From assembly GCA_031284105.1 (NCBI GenBank), contig JAITAN010000256.1, forward strand, positions 1 to 41,481: DNA of 41,481 nucleotides, written 5' to 3'. The first letter of the stretch is position 1. Every line of letters begins with the position of its first letter. This document shows positions 24,305-33,173 of the stretch, piece after piece. The DNA is from Treponema sp. (GTDB lineage: Bacteria; Spirochaetota; Spirochaetia; Treponematales; Breznakiellaceae). A program made the position numbers and the translations under genes. The notes beneath the pieces are model-generated. The model searched no databases. It had not been told where the DNA came from and saw only the letters and a program-made list of their open reading frames with translations.

Positions 24305-24310
24305 TATTAT
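24305..24310 (+). promoter_or_regulatory. -10 box just before the HAD gene
   Basis: TATTAT ends six bases before the ATG at 24317. No clear -35 is visible at the expected distance, and no ribosome-binding sequence precedes the ATG. This fits a leaderless transcript as for murI and the GH1 gene. Confidence 0.35.
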
Positions 24311-24316
24311 ATACCT

Positions 24317-25015
24317 ATGTTAGAGATCGATGCCGTTGCCTTTGATTTGGATGGTACCCTTTATCCTAATTACCGGTTTTATGTACGGCTGATTCCCTTT
24401 GCAGTACAAGAGTACCGTTTACTCCACGCCTTCGGAAAAGCCCGCTCTATACTTCGCTCCGTAAGAGTCGGAGACCCTCTGTATGAGCAGGAGTTTTATG
24501 AGACGCAGGCGTTTCTGATGGCGCGTATATTTAACCGTAATGCCGATCAGTCTGAAACCGCGGCGATGCGGAAAGAAATTGAGCGCCTTATTTACCGGGG
24601 CTGGGAGCCTGTATTTAAAAATGTCCGGTTGTTTCCCCATGTGCCGGAAGTGCTTTCGGCATTGAAACGAAAAGGGCTAAAGCTGGGACTTTTGTCTGAT
24701 TTTCCGCCCGAACAAAAACTCAAGTTTCTGGGGCTTTCCGGGATTTGGGACGCGGTGCTGTGTTCCGAAGAGACCGGCAGGCTCAAACCGGATCCGAAGT
24801 CGTTTATGGCGTTGTCGGAAAAGCTCGGCGTACATCCGGCGCGGATACTCTATGTCGGTAACAGTAAGCGGTATGATGTTGCCGGCGCCACCCGCACGGG
24901 TATGAAAACCGCTTTGAAGGTTCCCTTCCTCTTGAAATGTTTTAATAAACCTTTTGATGAAAAGAACTTTGTTTTTTATGACTATCGCTATTTATTCGAT
25001 TATGTGATAAAATAA
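24317..25015 (+). CDS. HAD-superfamily phosphatase
   Basis: The protein is 232 residues, starting at ATG 24317. All four HAD motifs are present: I DLDGTLYP (from D9), II LLSDF, III KPDP, and IV GNSKRYDV. The helical cap after motif I puts it in subfamily I. Motif order and length resemble phosphoglycolate phosphatase- or pyrimidine nucleotidase-like enzymes; the substrate cannot be read from the sequence. It lies 43 bases before the giant coiled-coil gene, in the same direction, and may be cotranscribed with it. Confidence 0.88.
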   Translation: MLEIDAVAFDLDGTLYPNYRFYVRLIPFAVQEYRLLHAFGKARSILRSVRVGDPLYEQEFYETQAFLMARIFNRNADQSETAAMRKEIERLIYRGWEPVFKNVRLFPHVPEVLSALKRKGLKLGLLSDFPPEQKLKFLGLSGIWDAVLCSEETGRLKPDPKSFMALSEKLGVHPARILYVGNSKRYDVAGATRTGMKTALKVPFLLKCFNKPFDEKNFVFYDYRYLFDYVIK

Positions 25016-25058
25016 CCTCACCTTAAAACCATAAAAAAAGAGAGTAAGAGAGTACCGG

Positions 25059-28000
25059 ATGGCAATAGTAGGAAATATAATAACGCTCCTCATCGTTGGA
25101 GTAGTGCTTTTTTTGTACCGTCAGCTTGATAAACGAAATCGTTCTCTTGATAAAGTGCGCAAATATGCGGAACACCTCAAAGATGAACTTTCCGTTTTTG
25201 TAGCCGGGAAAGAAAGCGCGGTAAAAGATTACAGTATAGACCTTGATGTACAGCAGAAATCCGCTAAGGAATTGATGCATAAGCTCAAGCTGACGGAAGA
25301 AGAGCTTGCGGAAAAGGCAAAGGCTATAGCGAAAATTGATGAGCGTATAAATGCCTATGATACTTCTTTAGAAGAACTGGTACGCATGACGGGTTTGGTA
25401 CAGGAAAATTTGGATCGTATCAGCGAAGAATCGGCTTTTGTAGAAACAGTCAACAAAAAGGTATCCGATGCCCGCGATAAATTGTTCGTGTTTGAGAAAG
25501 AACTTGTCGGGCTGAAACAGCGCTTTGAACAGGATAATGCGGTAGCCCTGTCAAAACTTTCAAATAGTATGCTTACCGAGGTGAAATCTTCTATTGTTGC
25601 GCTTAAAACGGAGTCTGAACGGATTCAGCGCAACGTTACGGAGCAGCGGGAAGCGATTGAAAAGACCGAACAGGTACGTTCCGCAAATCTTGCCAGAGAC
25701 ATGGAAGCGATCAACAAAACCCTTCAGGAAGTTGCCGAACGTGCAGGGGCAACGGCGGGCAGGATGGAAGAGGCGACTCTTGTCAAATTGAAGGCTCAAT
25801 CTGAGGAGCGTATCCGGCGCTTGCAGAATTCAATAGAAGAAAATTTGAGGTTGCATCAGGAAAGCGCGCGGGAGCGGCTTGTCGAGCTTAACGGTATCGC
25901 GGCAAAACAACTGGAAAGCTGGAATATCAGCAGTAAGGACATCGAAGACCAGCGGCAGCGTTTCGTGGAGGAATGGTCGCGCGGTGTTGAAGAAGTTACC
26001 GTGCTGCTCAAGACCCGGCAAGCCGAATGGATGACTGCTGCCGATGAAAAAGAGGCGAATTCTAAACAGATATTGTCGGAAGCGGAACATGCCGCAGCGA
26101 GCATACGTTCCTATATCGTTGAACAAAACGATGCCCTTGAGCAGAAACTGAAAGAGACCCGGACGCACATGGATGAAACTATCACGGCTTTGGAAGATCG
26201 GCTTGTCAATGCTTCGCGTATTGCGGAACAAAAAGTGATGGAACGGGCGGATGAAAGGCTCGGCAGTTGGCGGCAGGTTGCTCTTGATGCGGATGCGAAT
26301 CTGCAAAAGACGTTGTTGGGTCTTGAAGCTTCTTCCGATCAGATAAAAAATTTCTTTGAACATGAGTGCGCTATCTTGGAGCAGCGGCTCAAAGATACAA
26401 AGAAACAGACGGAAGATGATATTGCCCTGCTGAAGCAGCAAATCTTCGATACGGCTCAGGAAGCCGAAGCAAAGGTGTCCGAAGAAGCGGACGCGAACCT
26501 TGAGCAGATTTACCGCTCTTTTGAGAATATGGATAAACAGTTTACCGATATGCAGAGTAAAACCAACGATGCCGTTTCCCTTATGGAGGCCCGGCTCAGG
26601 GAGACCGCCGCTGCATCTGAGAAACGAGTGCTTGAGAGTGCAGATACTCGCCTTGAAGACTGGAAACAGGTTGCCGCTAATACGGAGGTAAAACTCAAGA
26701 GCTTGTTACACGAAATAGAAATATCTCATGATGCCGCTCATTCGCAGCTCGAAACGGAAATGGGGCATATCCGGCAACAGCTTGACGGCGCTCGTGTACA
26801 TACGGAACAAGCCATCGCGGAACTGGAGAACAGCATAGCAAAGACGGCGGCTGCCGTGGATGCAAAAATAGCAAGCGAAGCCGATGCGAAACTCGTCCGG
26901 TGGTTGCATGAGTCAGAGAATCAGGATACGAAGGCAAAACAGATACTCGAAGAGCTTGAAGATGTAACCGCACAGGCGAAGATGCATTTTGCTTCTGAAA
27001 TAGAAGCCTTCAATAAGCGGATTGATGAAGAGCGCATCTATACTGATGAAGTAATTGTAGAATTGCGAGACAAATTCGCTATAGAAGCGGAGGCGCTTGA
27101 TGGTAAAATCGGCGATGCTGATGTCCGTACAGACAATGCCATACTTGAGCTGGATAAACAGATTAGCGCGGCGTGCGCCGAATTGAGAGAAGATATTGCA
27201 AAGACGGCGAGTACTGCCAAAGCTGATATTGCAGATGATCTTAATGCCGCCGAAAAGCAGAATAAGCTGCGGGTAGCGGAACTTGAGGCGTCTTTTGCCG
27301 ATACGAAGGCTCATTTAGACGAAGAAATAGCGAAAGCGGAAGAACAAGTGCAGGCTTTCCGGGAGCGGTTTAAAGAAACCGTAACGCATATTGAAGACGC
27401 GGTGAATACTGCCGTCAGTAATACGGACATTAAAGCGGAACATGCCGCAAACGACCGCCTTGTCCGGTGGAAGTCGGCGTTTGAAGCGGGAGATGCGCAA
27501 ATCGTTCGGCGGCTTGCGGAATTGGAAGGCTTGTCTACACAGACGAAAGCCGGCATTAACGCTGATTTGGATGGTATTAATGAAAAAAACGCTCGGCGTC
27601 TCTCGGAATTGGAAACAATGTGGATGCAGACGAAAGAAGCCATTTCATCAGAACTTGACCATGCCGGTGAACAGAACAAGGCGCGTGTAGCCGGGTTAGA
27701 GGCGTCTTTTGCCGAAGTTAAAGAACGTATTGCAAGCGAAATAGCGGAAACCGAGTCTCATCTGCACAGTATTGAGAAGAAGGTTGATGAAACCATGAGC
27801 GGCATTGAGGATGCCATGAGTACCGCGGTTGCCAATACGGATGCCAAAGTGGAGAACGCGGCGAATGACCGGCTGGAGCAGTGGAAGCATGCGTTTGAGT
27901 CGGGCGATGAGCAAAATATGAAGCGGCTTGAGGAACTGGAAACGCTGGCGGCCCGGACAAAGGCCGGCATTACTGCGGAACTGGACCAAGGCGGAGAACA

Positions 28001-30449
28001 AAACAGGGAGCGTATAGCGGAATTGGACGCTTCATTTGCCGAAACAAAATCACGCTTGGAAACCGACGTTGAAAATGCCGAAAGGCAGTTGAGACATATT
28101 CAACAGGAAATTGACAAAAGTTCGGACCATATCAAGAATTCTATTGCCATGTCGGTGGAAGATGTTGAATTGCGTATCCGGAATGCTGCTGGAGCCGTAA
28201 ATGCCGATACCAAACATATGCTTGCTGACGTGGAATCCACAATCAGTCAAACCAAGTCGCAGTTTGATAAAGAAATTGCCCAAGCAGAACATCACTTGCA
28301 CGACATTCAGGATAAATTGGCAGAAACTTGCTCTACCATTGAGTCTGATATGAAAGCCGCGGTTGATGTCGCCGAATCTCAATCAAACGAGAAAACCGCC
28401 GCGTTTGAGCGGAAATTTAAGGAACTAGAGACAACCGCAGACGCTATAATACGGAAGTTTGAGGAAGAATTTCAGAAAGCGGCAGAGGACATGGAACAAA
28501 GCGTACTACTTGAAACGGACGCTAAGTTTGATGAGTACCGTGCGGTTCAAGCGGAACAATTCCAGCGTTTTGAACTTTTAGCTGAAGATACGGCTCAGCT
28601 TGAGAATGAGCTTCACGCCTTGCTACAGGAGACGGAAACGCGCGTTAAAACCGATCTTTCCACATTTGAATTAACATCGAAAGAAGAGCAAAAGACTGTT
28701 CTTGCATCGTTTGCCGCTACTGCCGAGTCGCTTAAAGGTGAAATGGTAAATATAGAGCAAGAGCTTGCCGCGTTGAAAGAGCGGGTTTACGGAAATGTTT
28801 CCGAGAAACTCAAAGTGTTTGAGGATGAATTTGCAACGAATCTCAATAAAAGGACCGAAGCCGTAGATCAGCGGCTTACCGAGTGGAAGCAGTTTCTTGA
28901 TAATCAGCTTACCATCATAGCCGAAGACGTTGAGTCCAACCGCAGGCATATCGAAACCACTTACACTGAGAAGCTGGAGGCGGGGCTTAACGGGTACAAC
29001 GACCAGTTGACCGCGCAACTGGAGAAACTCAAAGAGGATGCCGATAACTTTGAGGAAGGCATCAGGGCGCAAATGCAGATCGCGGATGAATCGCTTTTCT
29101 CCCTCAAAGAGCAGTTCCGGCAAGATATGGAAGACGCTCGCAGTTCCGCAGAAGCATCGGTGCGATCCGAAATCGGTAGGCATAATCTTGCTATTGCGGA
29201 CACGCTCAAGCAGAACCAGCGGGAGATGGAAACTAATCTCAAGAAAATTCGAGATGATATTGATGGGCGAAGTAACGAAATTGCGGAGCTTTTTGAGACA
29301 TCCAAAAATAGTATTGACGAGTGGAAGCAGAACCTCAATGCCCAGTTTCGGGATTTGGAGTTCGCATTGGAAGAAGCCCGTAAGCGTAACAGAGAATTGG
29401 TAACGGAAAGTAACGAACGCTTGAGTAACGTACGGGCTTCTATTGAAGATGTACGCATGGAAGCCGATGCCCACCGCGCAGAACTTTTCTCTCGTATTGA
29501 CGAACAGGCGCGGGGTTTAGATATGACAATAAAGGAAGCGGATCGCCATATTAAGGAATTTGTTGCTCAAACGAGCCTTTTTGAACGCGCCGATACGCTT
29601 AAACATGAATTTGAACACCACATCGAAGACTTGAGAGATGATCTTGACCGTCTGGATCAGCGGCGTACCGAAGCAACCGATCTTGAGAACCAGTTTGTCA
29701 AGATCAAGCGTCTTGAAGACGAAGTCAATGCAAAGATGACTCGCTTCCTTTCGGAAAAACACCGTATTGAGCAAATGGAGACCGAATTTAACCGCTTACT
29801 TCAGACATCTAAGGCTGTTGATGAGAAACTCGCCCAGCTTTCGGCATCGGATGATACGCTGCAGGCAATGCAGATTGAAATCCGTAAATTCAATGATGCG
29901 CTTGAAAGCTCCGAGGAGCGGTACCTGCGTATTGAACGCAAAAATCAGACGCTTGAGATCACCAACGAAGGTATTGATCGTAACTTCAAAACTCTGCAAG
30001 AGTCCGAGCAGACTGCCGCGCGTATCAACGCCGAACTGCTGGAGCTTTCTTCGCAGGTAATTTCATTCCGCTCGACGCTCGGCGCTTTGGCTGCTGAAAG
30101 CGAGAAGGCAAAGAATGCCGCAGATAAGATCAAGACGCTGGATGTAACGCTTACCACTATTGATGAACGCATCGCATCGGCTCAGGCATCCCGCGAATGG
30201 CTTGCGCGCCTTGAAACGCGGCTTGAGGAACTGAATAAACAAGCACAGGAACAGGTAAAACTCATGGGAACCTTGATGAAGGACAACTCATCCATCGGTT
30301 CAAAAGGTAAGGGCGCTCCGTCCGTGGGGGTGCGGGAGAATGTGATAAAGCTGGCGCATCAGGGCTGGACAGTTGATGAGATTGCCCGCTCGTTGAAGCT
30401 GGGACGAGGCGAAGTGGAGCTGATTTTAGAATTATCTCAAAAAGGATAA
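25059..30449 (+). CDS. giant membrane-anchored coiled-coil protein with C-terminal HTH
   Basis: The protein has 1796 residues. An N-terminal membrane segment (about 4-22, NIITLLIVGVVLFLYR) is followed by about 1,700 residues of almost unbroken coiled coil. A recurrent motif RL-x-x-W (ERLGSW, TRLEDW, AKLVRW, DRLVRW, DRLEQW, QRLTEW) marks internal repeats; two copies near residues 795-850 and 925-985 are nearly identical. The last about 45 residues form an HTH (VIKLAHQGWTVDEIARSLKL, then GRGEVELILEL) like that of DUF6115/DUF2802 proteins and SwrB, which have the same order: membrane anchor, coil, HTH. A structural or cell-envelope/flagellar organising role is likely. GAGAG-rich sequence precedes the ATG; rsmE follows after 6 bases. 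Confidence 0.85.
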   Translation: MAIVGNIITLLIVGVVLFLYRQLDKRNRSLDKVRKYAEHLKDELSVFVAGKESAVKDYSIDLDVQQKSAKELMHKLKLTEEELAEKAKAIAKIDERINAYDTSLEELVRMTGLVQENLDRISEESAFVETVNKKVSDARDKLFVFEKELVGLKQRFEQDNAVALSKLSNSMLTEVKSSIVALKTESERIQRNVTEQREAIEKTEQVRSANLARDMEAINKTLQEVAERAGATAGRMEEATLVKLKAQSEERIRRLQNSIEENLRLHQESARERLVELNGIAAKQLESWNISSKDIEDQRQRFVEEWSRGVEEVTVLLKTRQAEWMTAADEKEANSKQILSEAEHAAASIRSYIVEQNDALEQKLKETRTHMDETITALEDRLVNASRIAEQKVMERADERLGSWRQVALDADANLQKTLLGLEASSDQIKNFFEHECAILEQRLKDTKKQTEDDIALLKQQIFDTAQEAEAKVSEEADANLEQIYRSFENMDKQFTDMQSKTNDAVSLMEARLRETAAASEKRVLESADTRLEDWKQVAANTEVKLKSLLHEIEISHDAAHSQLETEMGHIRQQLDGARVHTEQAIAELENSIAKTAAAVDAKIASEADAKLVRWLHESENQDTKAKQILEELEDVTAQAKMHFASEIEAFNKRIDEERIYTDEVIVELRDKFAIEAEALDGKIGDADVRTDNAILELDKQISAACAELREDIAKTASTAKADIADDLNAAEKQNKLRVAELEASFADTKAHLDEEIAKAEEQVQAFRERFKETVTHIEDAVNTAVSNTDIKAEHAANDRLVRWKSAFEAGDAQIVRRLAELEGLSTQTKAGINADLDGINEKNARRLSELETMWMQTKEAISSELDHAGEQNKARVAGLEASFAEVKERIASEIAETESHLHSIEKKVDETMSGIEDAMSTAVANTDAKVENAANDRLEQWKHAFESGDEQNMKRLEELETLAARTKAGITAELDQGGEQNRERIAELDASFAETKSRLETDVENAERQLRHIQQEIDKSSDHIKNSIAMSVEDVELRIRNAAGAVNADTKHMLADVESTISQTKSQFDKEIAQAEHHLHDIQDKLAETCSTIESDMKAAVDVAESQSNEKTAAFERKFKELETTADAIIRKFEEEFQKAAEDMEQSVLLETDAKFDEYRAVQAEQFQRFELLAEDTAQLENELHALLQETETRVKTDLSTFELTSKEEQKTVLASFAATAESLKGEMVNIEQELAALKERVYGNVSEKLKVFEDEFATNLNKRTEAVDQRLTEWKQFLDNQLTIIAEDVESNRRHIETTYTEKLEAGLNGYNDQLTAQLEKLKEDADNFEEGIRAQMQIADESLFSLKEQFRQDMEDARSSAEASVRSEIGRHNLAIADTLKQNQREMETNLKKIRDDIDGRSNEIAELFETSKNSIDEWKQNLNAQFRDLEFALEEARKRNRELVTESNERLSNVRASIEDVRMEADAHRAELFSRIDEQARGLDMTIKEADRHIKEFVAQTSLFERADTLKHEFEHHIEDLRDDLDRLDQRRTEATDLENQFVKIKRLEDEVNAKMTRFLSEKHRIEQMETEFNRLLQTSKAVDEKLAQLSASDDTLQAMQIEIRKFNDALESSEERYLRIERKNQTLEITNEGIDRNFKTLQESEQTAARINAELLELSSQVISFRSTLGALAAESEKAKNAADKIKTLDVTLTTIDERIASAQASREWLARLETRLEELNKQAQEQVKLMGTLMKDNSSIGSKGKGAPSVGVRENVIKLAHQGWTVDEIARSLKLGRGEVELILELSQKG

Positions 30450-30455
30450 CATCCC

Positions 30456-31232
30456 GTGAATATTATCCTTTTTGAACCGCTTGAAATTGGTAAGCCGCTT
30501 TCTAAACGTGATGAACGCGCCGTGCACCTTCTCAAGGTGTTGCATAAACAAGTCGGTGATACTTTTGAGGCAGGCATCATTGGCGGGGATCTTGGTACGG
30601 GGCTTATTGAAAATATCAAGCTTGAGGGCATTGTTTTTTCCCTTAATCTGAAAGAGCATCCACCGCCGCGTCTGCCGATCTGTATTGGCGTGGGGTTTCC
30701 CCGCCCTATACAATTACGCCGCCTTTTGCGCGATCTTGCAAACTTCGGCGTTGAGGCAATAGACCTTTTCGGTACGGATTTGGGCGAGAAAAGCTACCGC
30801 GATACGAAATTACTCACGGACGGCGGCGCTCATGCGGCGCTTGTGGAGGGAGCTGTGCAGGCGCGTGATTCCCGTATTCCGCTGGTGTTCGCGTATGAAA
30901 GCATAGACGCATGGCTTTCGGAGCGCCCTTGGGAAAAGGATCGGCAGTCGCCGTACGCCGATTCCGGGAGAGACAGAAACCTTCGCACCAGTTCTATTCT
31001 TGTCGCTGCGGACAATATACGACCAGAAGGCGCTCTATCCCTGCTCAACCCTCTTGGGCATCCTCTGGTGATCGCAGTGGGAGCGGAACGAGGCTGGTCT
31101 GACCGTGAGCGTGCCGAACTGGAAAACGCCGGATTCACTCGTCTTTCTATGGGCAAACGGACTATGAGAACCGAAACGGCATGTGTTGCGGCTGCGGTGT
31201 TGGCTATGGAAAAACTCGGTGAGTTGGAATAA
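30456..31232 (+). CDS. rsmE: 16S rRNA (uracil1498-N3)-methyltransferase RsmE
   Basis: RsmE is a SPOUT-fold enzyme that methylates U1498 in helix 44 of 16S rRNA using S-adenosylmethionine. The 258-residue protein has an N-terminal PUA-like region (HLLKVLHKQVGD) and the C-terminal trefoil-knot motifs: AVGAERGWSDRE and LSMGKRTMRTETA, the hallmark of the family. It starts with GTG behind AAGGAT. It follows the coiled-coil gene by 6 bases and is therefore probably translated from the same transcript. Confidence 0.94.
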   Translation: MNIILFEPLEIGKPLSKRDERAVHLLKVLHKQVGDTFEAGIIGGDLGTGLIENIKLEGIVFSLNLKEHPPPRLPICIGVGFPRPIQLRRLLRDLANFGVEAIDLFGTDLGEKSYRDTKLLTDGGAHAALVEGAVQARDSRIPLVFAYESIDAWLSERPWEKDRQSPYADSGRDRNLRTSSILVAADNIRPEGALSLLNPLGHPLVIAVGAERGWSDRERAELENAGFTRLSMGKRTMRTETACVAAAVLAMEKLGELE

Positions 31233-31263
31233 TATTACACTAAATCATTATGAGGAGAGGAAT

Positions 31264-32058
31264 TTGAATCAAGATCACGTCAAAGAGCAGCTTTTAGCTA
31301 TAGAAGACGCACCGTTGGAGTTTTCTTTGGTATTTTCGGGCAAGAAAAGCAAGAAGATGAACGGGTTATACAAGCCGGATGCCAGAGAAATCGTTATTCA
31401 CAACCGTAACTTTACCGATGATAATCTTTTGCTGTACACGGCGATACACGAATATGCCCACCATTTACATGCATGTACGCGGGGAGGCAAGCTTTCCGTA
31501 CGCGCTCATACTTCGGAATTCTGGGCTATTCTCCATAATCTCCTTGAAAAAGCCGAAGCTAAACATATTTACCGGAATGTGTTTGCATCTTCTCCTGAAC
31601 TGACGGCATTAACTGAAACCATCAGGGCGAAGTACCTTGCGGAGAACGGAACGCTGGTTAAAGAATTCGGAGAAAAGCTGGTGGTGGCGCATGATCTGTG
31701 TGAGAAGATCGGCGGGCGTTTTGAGGATTATATCGACAGAGTATTGAGAATTCCGCGCCTTGCGGCTATGGCCGCCATAAAGACGCATCAGTACAACATA
31801 AATCCTTCCGTTGGCCCCGACAACATGCGTTTTTTGGCAGGTATCAAGGATGAGGATACCCGCGCGGCCGCAGAATCAGCCCTGATCGGCGGGAAAAGCC
31901 CCGATGCGGTAAAAAGCGCCGCAAAGATGCAGCGTACGCCCTCCATTGAAGAGCCTCCTCGAGATCGACTTGAAAAAGAAAAGGCCCGTCTTGAGCGAAC
32001 TATTACTTTACTTAACAAACGCCTTGATGAAATTGAGCAGGAATTGGAACGGTGTTAG
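31264..32058 (+). CDS. SprT-like zinc metalloprotein of unknown role
   Basis: The start is TTG 31264, because GAGGAGAGG lies just before it; the 264-residue protein then begins NQDHVKEQLL. IHEYAHHLH (H62, E63, H66) is an HExxH zinc site, and AHTSEFW (H82) sits where SprT/M48-like families have the third ligand before a Phe/Trp. Residues 150-235 form a helical region with DEDTRAAAESALIGGKSPDA, which looks like a small helix-turn-helix or protein-binding element. The C-terminus is a coiled coil (RLEKEKARLERTITLLNKRL). The substrate is unknown. It overlaps the next gene by 7 bases. Confidence 0.72.
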   Translation: MNQDHVKEQLLAIEDAPLEFSLVFSGKKSKKMNGLYKPDAREIVIHNRNFTDDNLLLYTAIHEYAHHLHACTRGGKLSVRAHTSEFWAILHNLLEKAEAKHIYRNVFASSPELTALTETIRAKYLAENGTLVKEFGEKLVVAHDLCEKIGGRFEDYIDRVLRIPRLAAMAAIKTHQYNINPSVGPDNMRFLAGIKDEDTRAAAESALIGGKSPDAVKSAAKMQRTPSIEEPPRDRLEKEKARLERTITLLNKRLDEIEQELERC

Positions 32059-33089
32059 CGGTACATACACACAAGATTTTTGTTCTGTCGTTTGTTCTAC
32101 TGCCCTTTACGTTGGCAGCTCAAATCGGCCCCAATATACGAAGTATTGATGAACAGCGTGAACTTTTCCCGGCTCTACTCTTTGCCGATAAACTTGCGGC
32201 GGAGCGGACAAGAGAAGGCCATAAACCGTACTGGGTTAATACACAAGCGGAAATGGAAGCTTCAAAGCCCATAACGCCGGATCAGCGTTCGCTTTTACTT
32301 AATAACGATATTTTGGCGTATTATGGACATCCGAATTCCGTAAACATGGGGATATTGGGACGTTATTCAATGGAAGAGCTGGACGCACGGCTTACGAAAC
32401 TCGCCGGTGAATACAAAAGAGCGGGAGGCAGAAACGTTATCACCGCGTTTTATATCATTTATGGAACCGTGTGGCCCGAAGGAGAGATCGGTATCATCAA
32501 CAACGAGCTTCTTATGAAGTACATAAACTATGCACAAAAGCGTAATATGCTCGTCTTCATTGATCACCAAATCGGTAAATACGATCCGGTTACGGCTATA
32601 AAAAGAATGCTTCCCTATCTCAAATATCCCAATGTTCACCTTGCCCTTGATCCCGAATGGCGTACAACCAAACCCATGAAAGAAATCGGTACGGTAACCG
32701 CAGGAGAGATCAATCAGGTTCAACAGGTCATGGAAGATTACATGAAGACAAACGGTATCGGCGGCGAGCGGATGCTGGTGATCCACCAATTTAAGCCGTG
32801 GATGATCTCAAACCGCGCCGGATTGAAGACCGGTTTTAGCAATGTGCGGCTTGTGCATTGTGCGGATGGTTTTGGAAACCCTGCCCAGAAGCTCGGCTCT
32901 TATAAAGCAAACGCATTCGATGATTACAATGAACGCGATCCGGTAAAGCCGACGCTCAATTTACCGGTTAAAGCGTTCAAGCTATTTTACAATTTCAATA
33001 TACCGGGCGCGGGCTTTGACAGCCCGCTGTTCACGCCGAAGGATGTATATTCCTTGAACCCGAGACCATACGTGATCATGTATCAGTAA
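32052..33089 (+). CDS. exported protein of unknown function
   Basis: The 345-residue product starts with GTG, overlapping the preceding gene by 7 bases. It has a signal peptide (residues about 8-23, FVLSFVLLPFTLAAQ) without a lipobox, so it is probably periplasmic. Alternating helices and strands with HQIGKYDP, LALDPEW and VIHQFKPWM suggest a TIM-barrel-like fold, but I cannot name the family. Acidic and His residues at strand ends could form an active site. It is the last gene of the rsmE group; the next gene has its own promoter. Confidence 0.72.
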   Translation: MLAVHTHKIFVLSFVLLPFTLAAQIGPNIRSIDEQRELFPALLFADKLAAERTREGHKPYWVNTQAEMEASKPITPDQRSLLLNNDILAYYGHPNSVNMGILGRYSMEELDARLTKLAGEYKRAGGRNVITAFYIIYGTVWPEGEIGIINNELLMKYINYAQKRNMLVFIDHQIGKYDPVTAIKRMLPYLKYPNVHLALDPEWRTTKPMKEIGTVTAGEINQVQQVMEDYMKTNGIGGERMLVIHQFKPWMISNRAGLKTGFSNVRLVHCADGFGNPAQKLGSYKANAFDDYNERDPVKPTLNLPVKAFKLFYNFNIPGAGFDSPLFTPKDVYSLNPRPYVIMYQ

Positions 33090-33109
33090 ACGGATAGTGT
33101 CCTGCGGTC

Positions 33110-33137
33110 TTGAGAAAAGTATGTTTTTTTGTATACT
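33110..33137 (+). promoter_or_regulatory. promoter of thrC
   Basis: TTGAGA (33110-33115) and TATACT (33132-33137) with a 16-base spacer. Transcription should start near 33144, giving a 30-base leader with AAAAAGGA before the ATG at 33174, so this gene, unlike several neighbours, has a normal leader. Confidence 0.6.
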
Positions 33138-33173
33138 TGTCTAAAAGTATCCAAAAGAAAAAAGGATTGTCAG

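Noticed and set aside
24296..24316. Earlier start for the HAD gene
   Set aside because: The extra seven codons overlap the -10 box; ATG 24317 gives the usual spacing to motif I.
28671..29474. 267-codon minus-strand frame inside the coiled-coil gene
   Set aside because: Long antisense frames are expected opposite Glu/Lys/Gln-rich coiled coils; the sense frame continues uninterrupted for 1796 codons.
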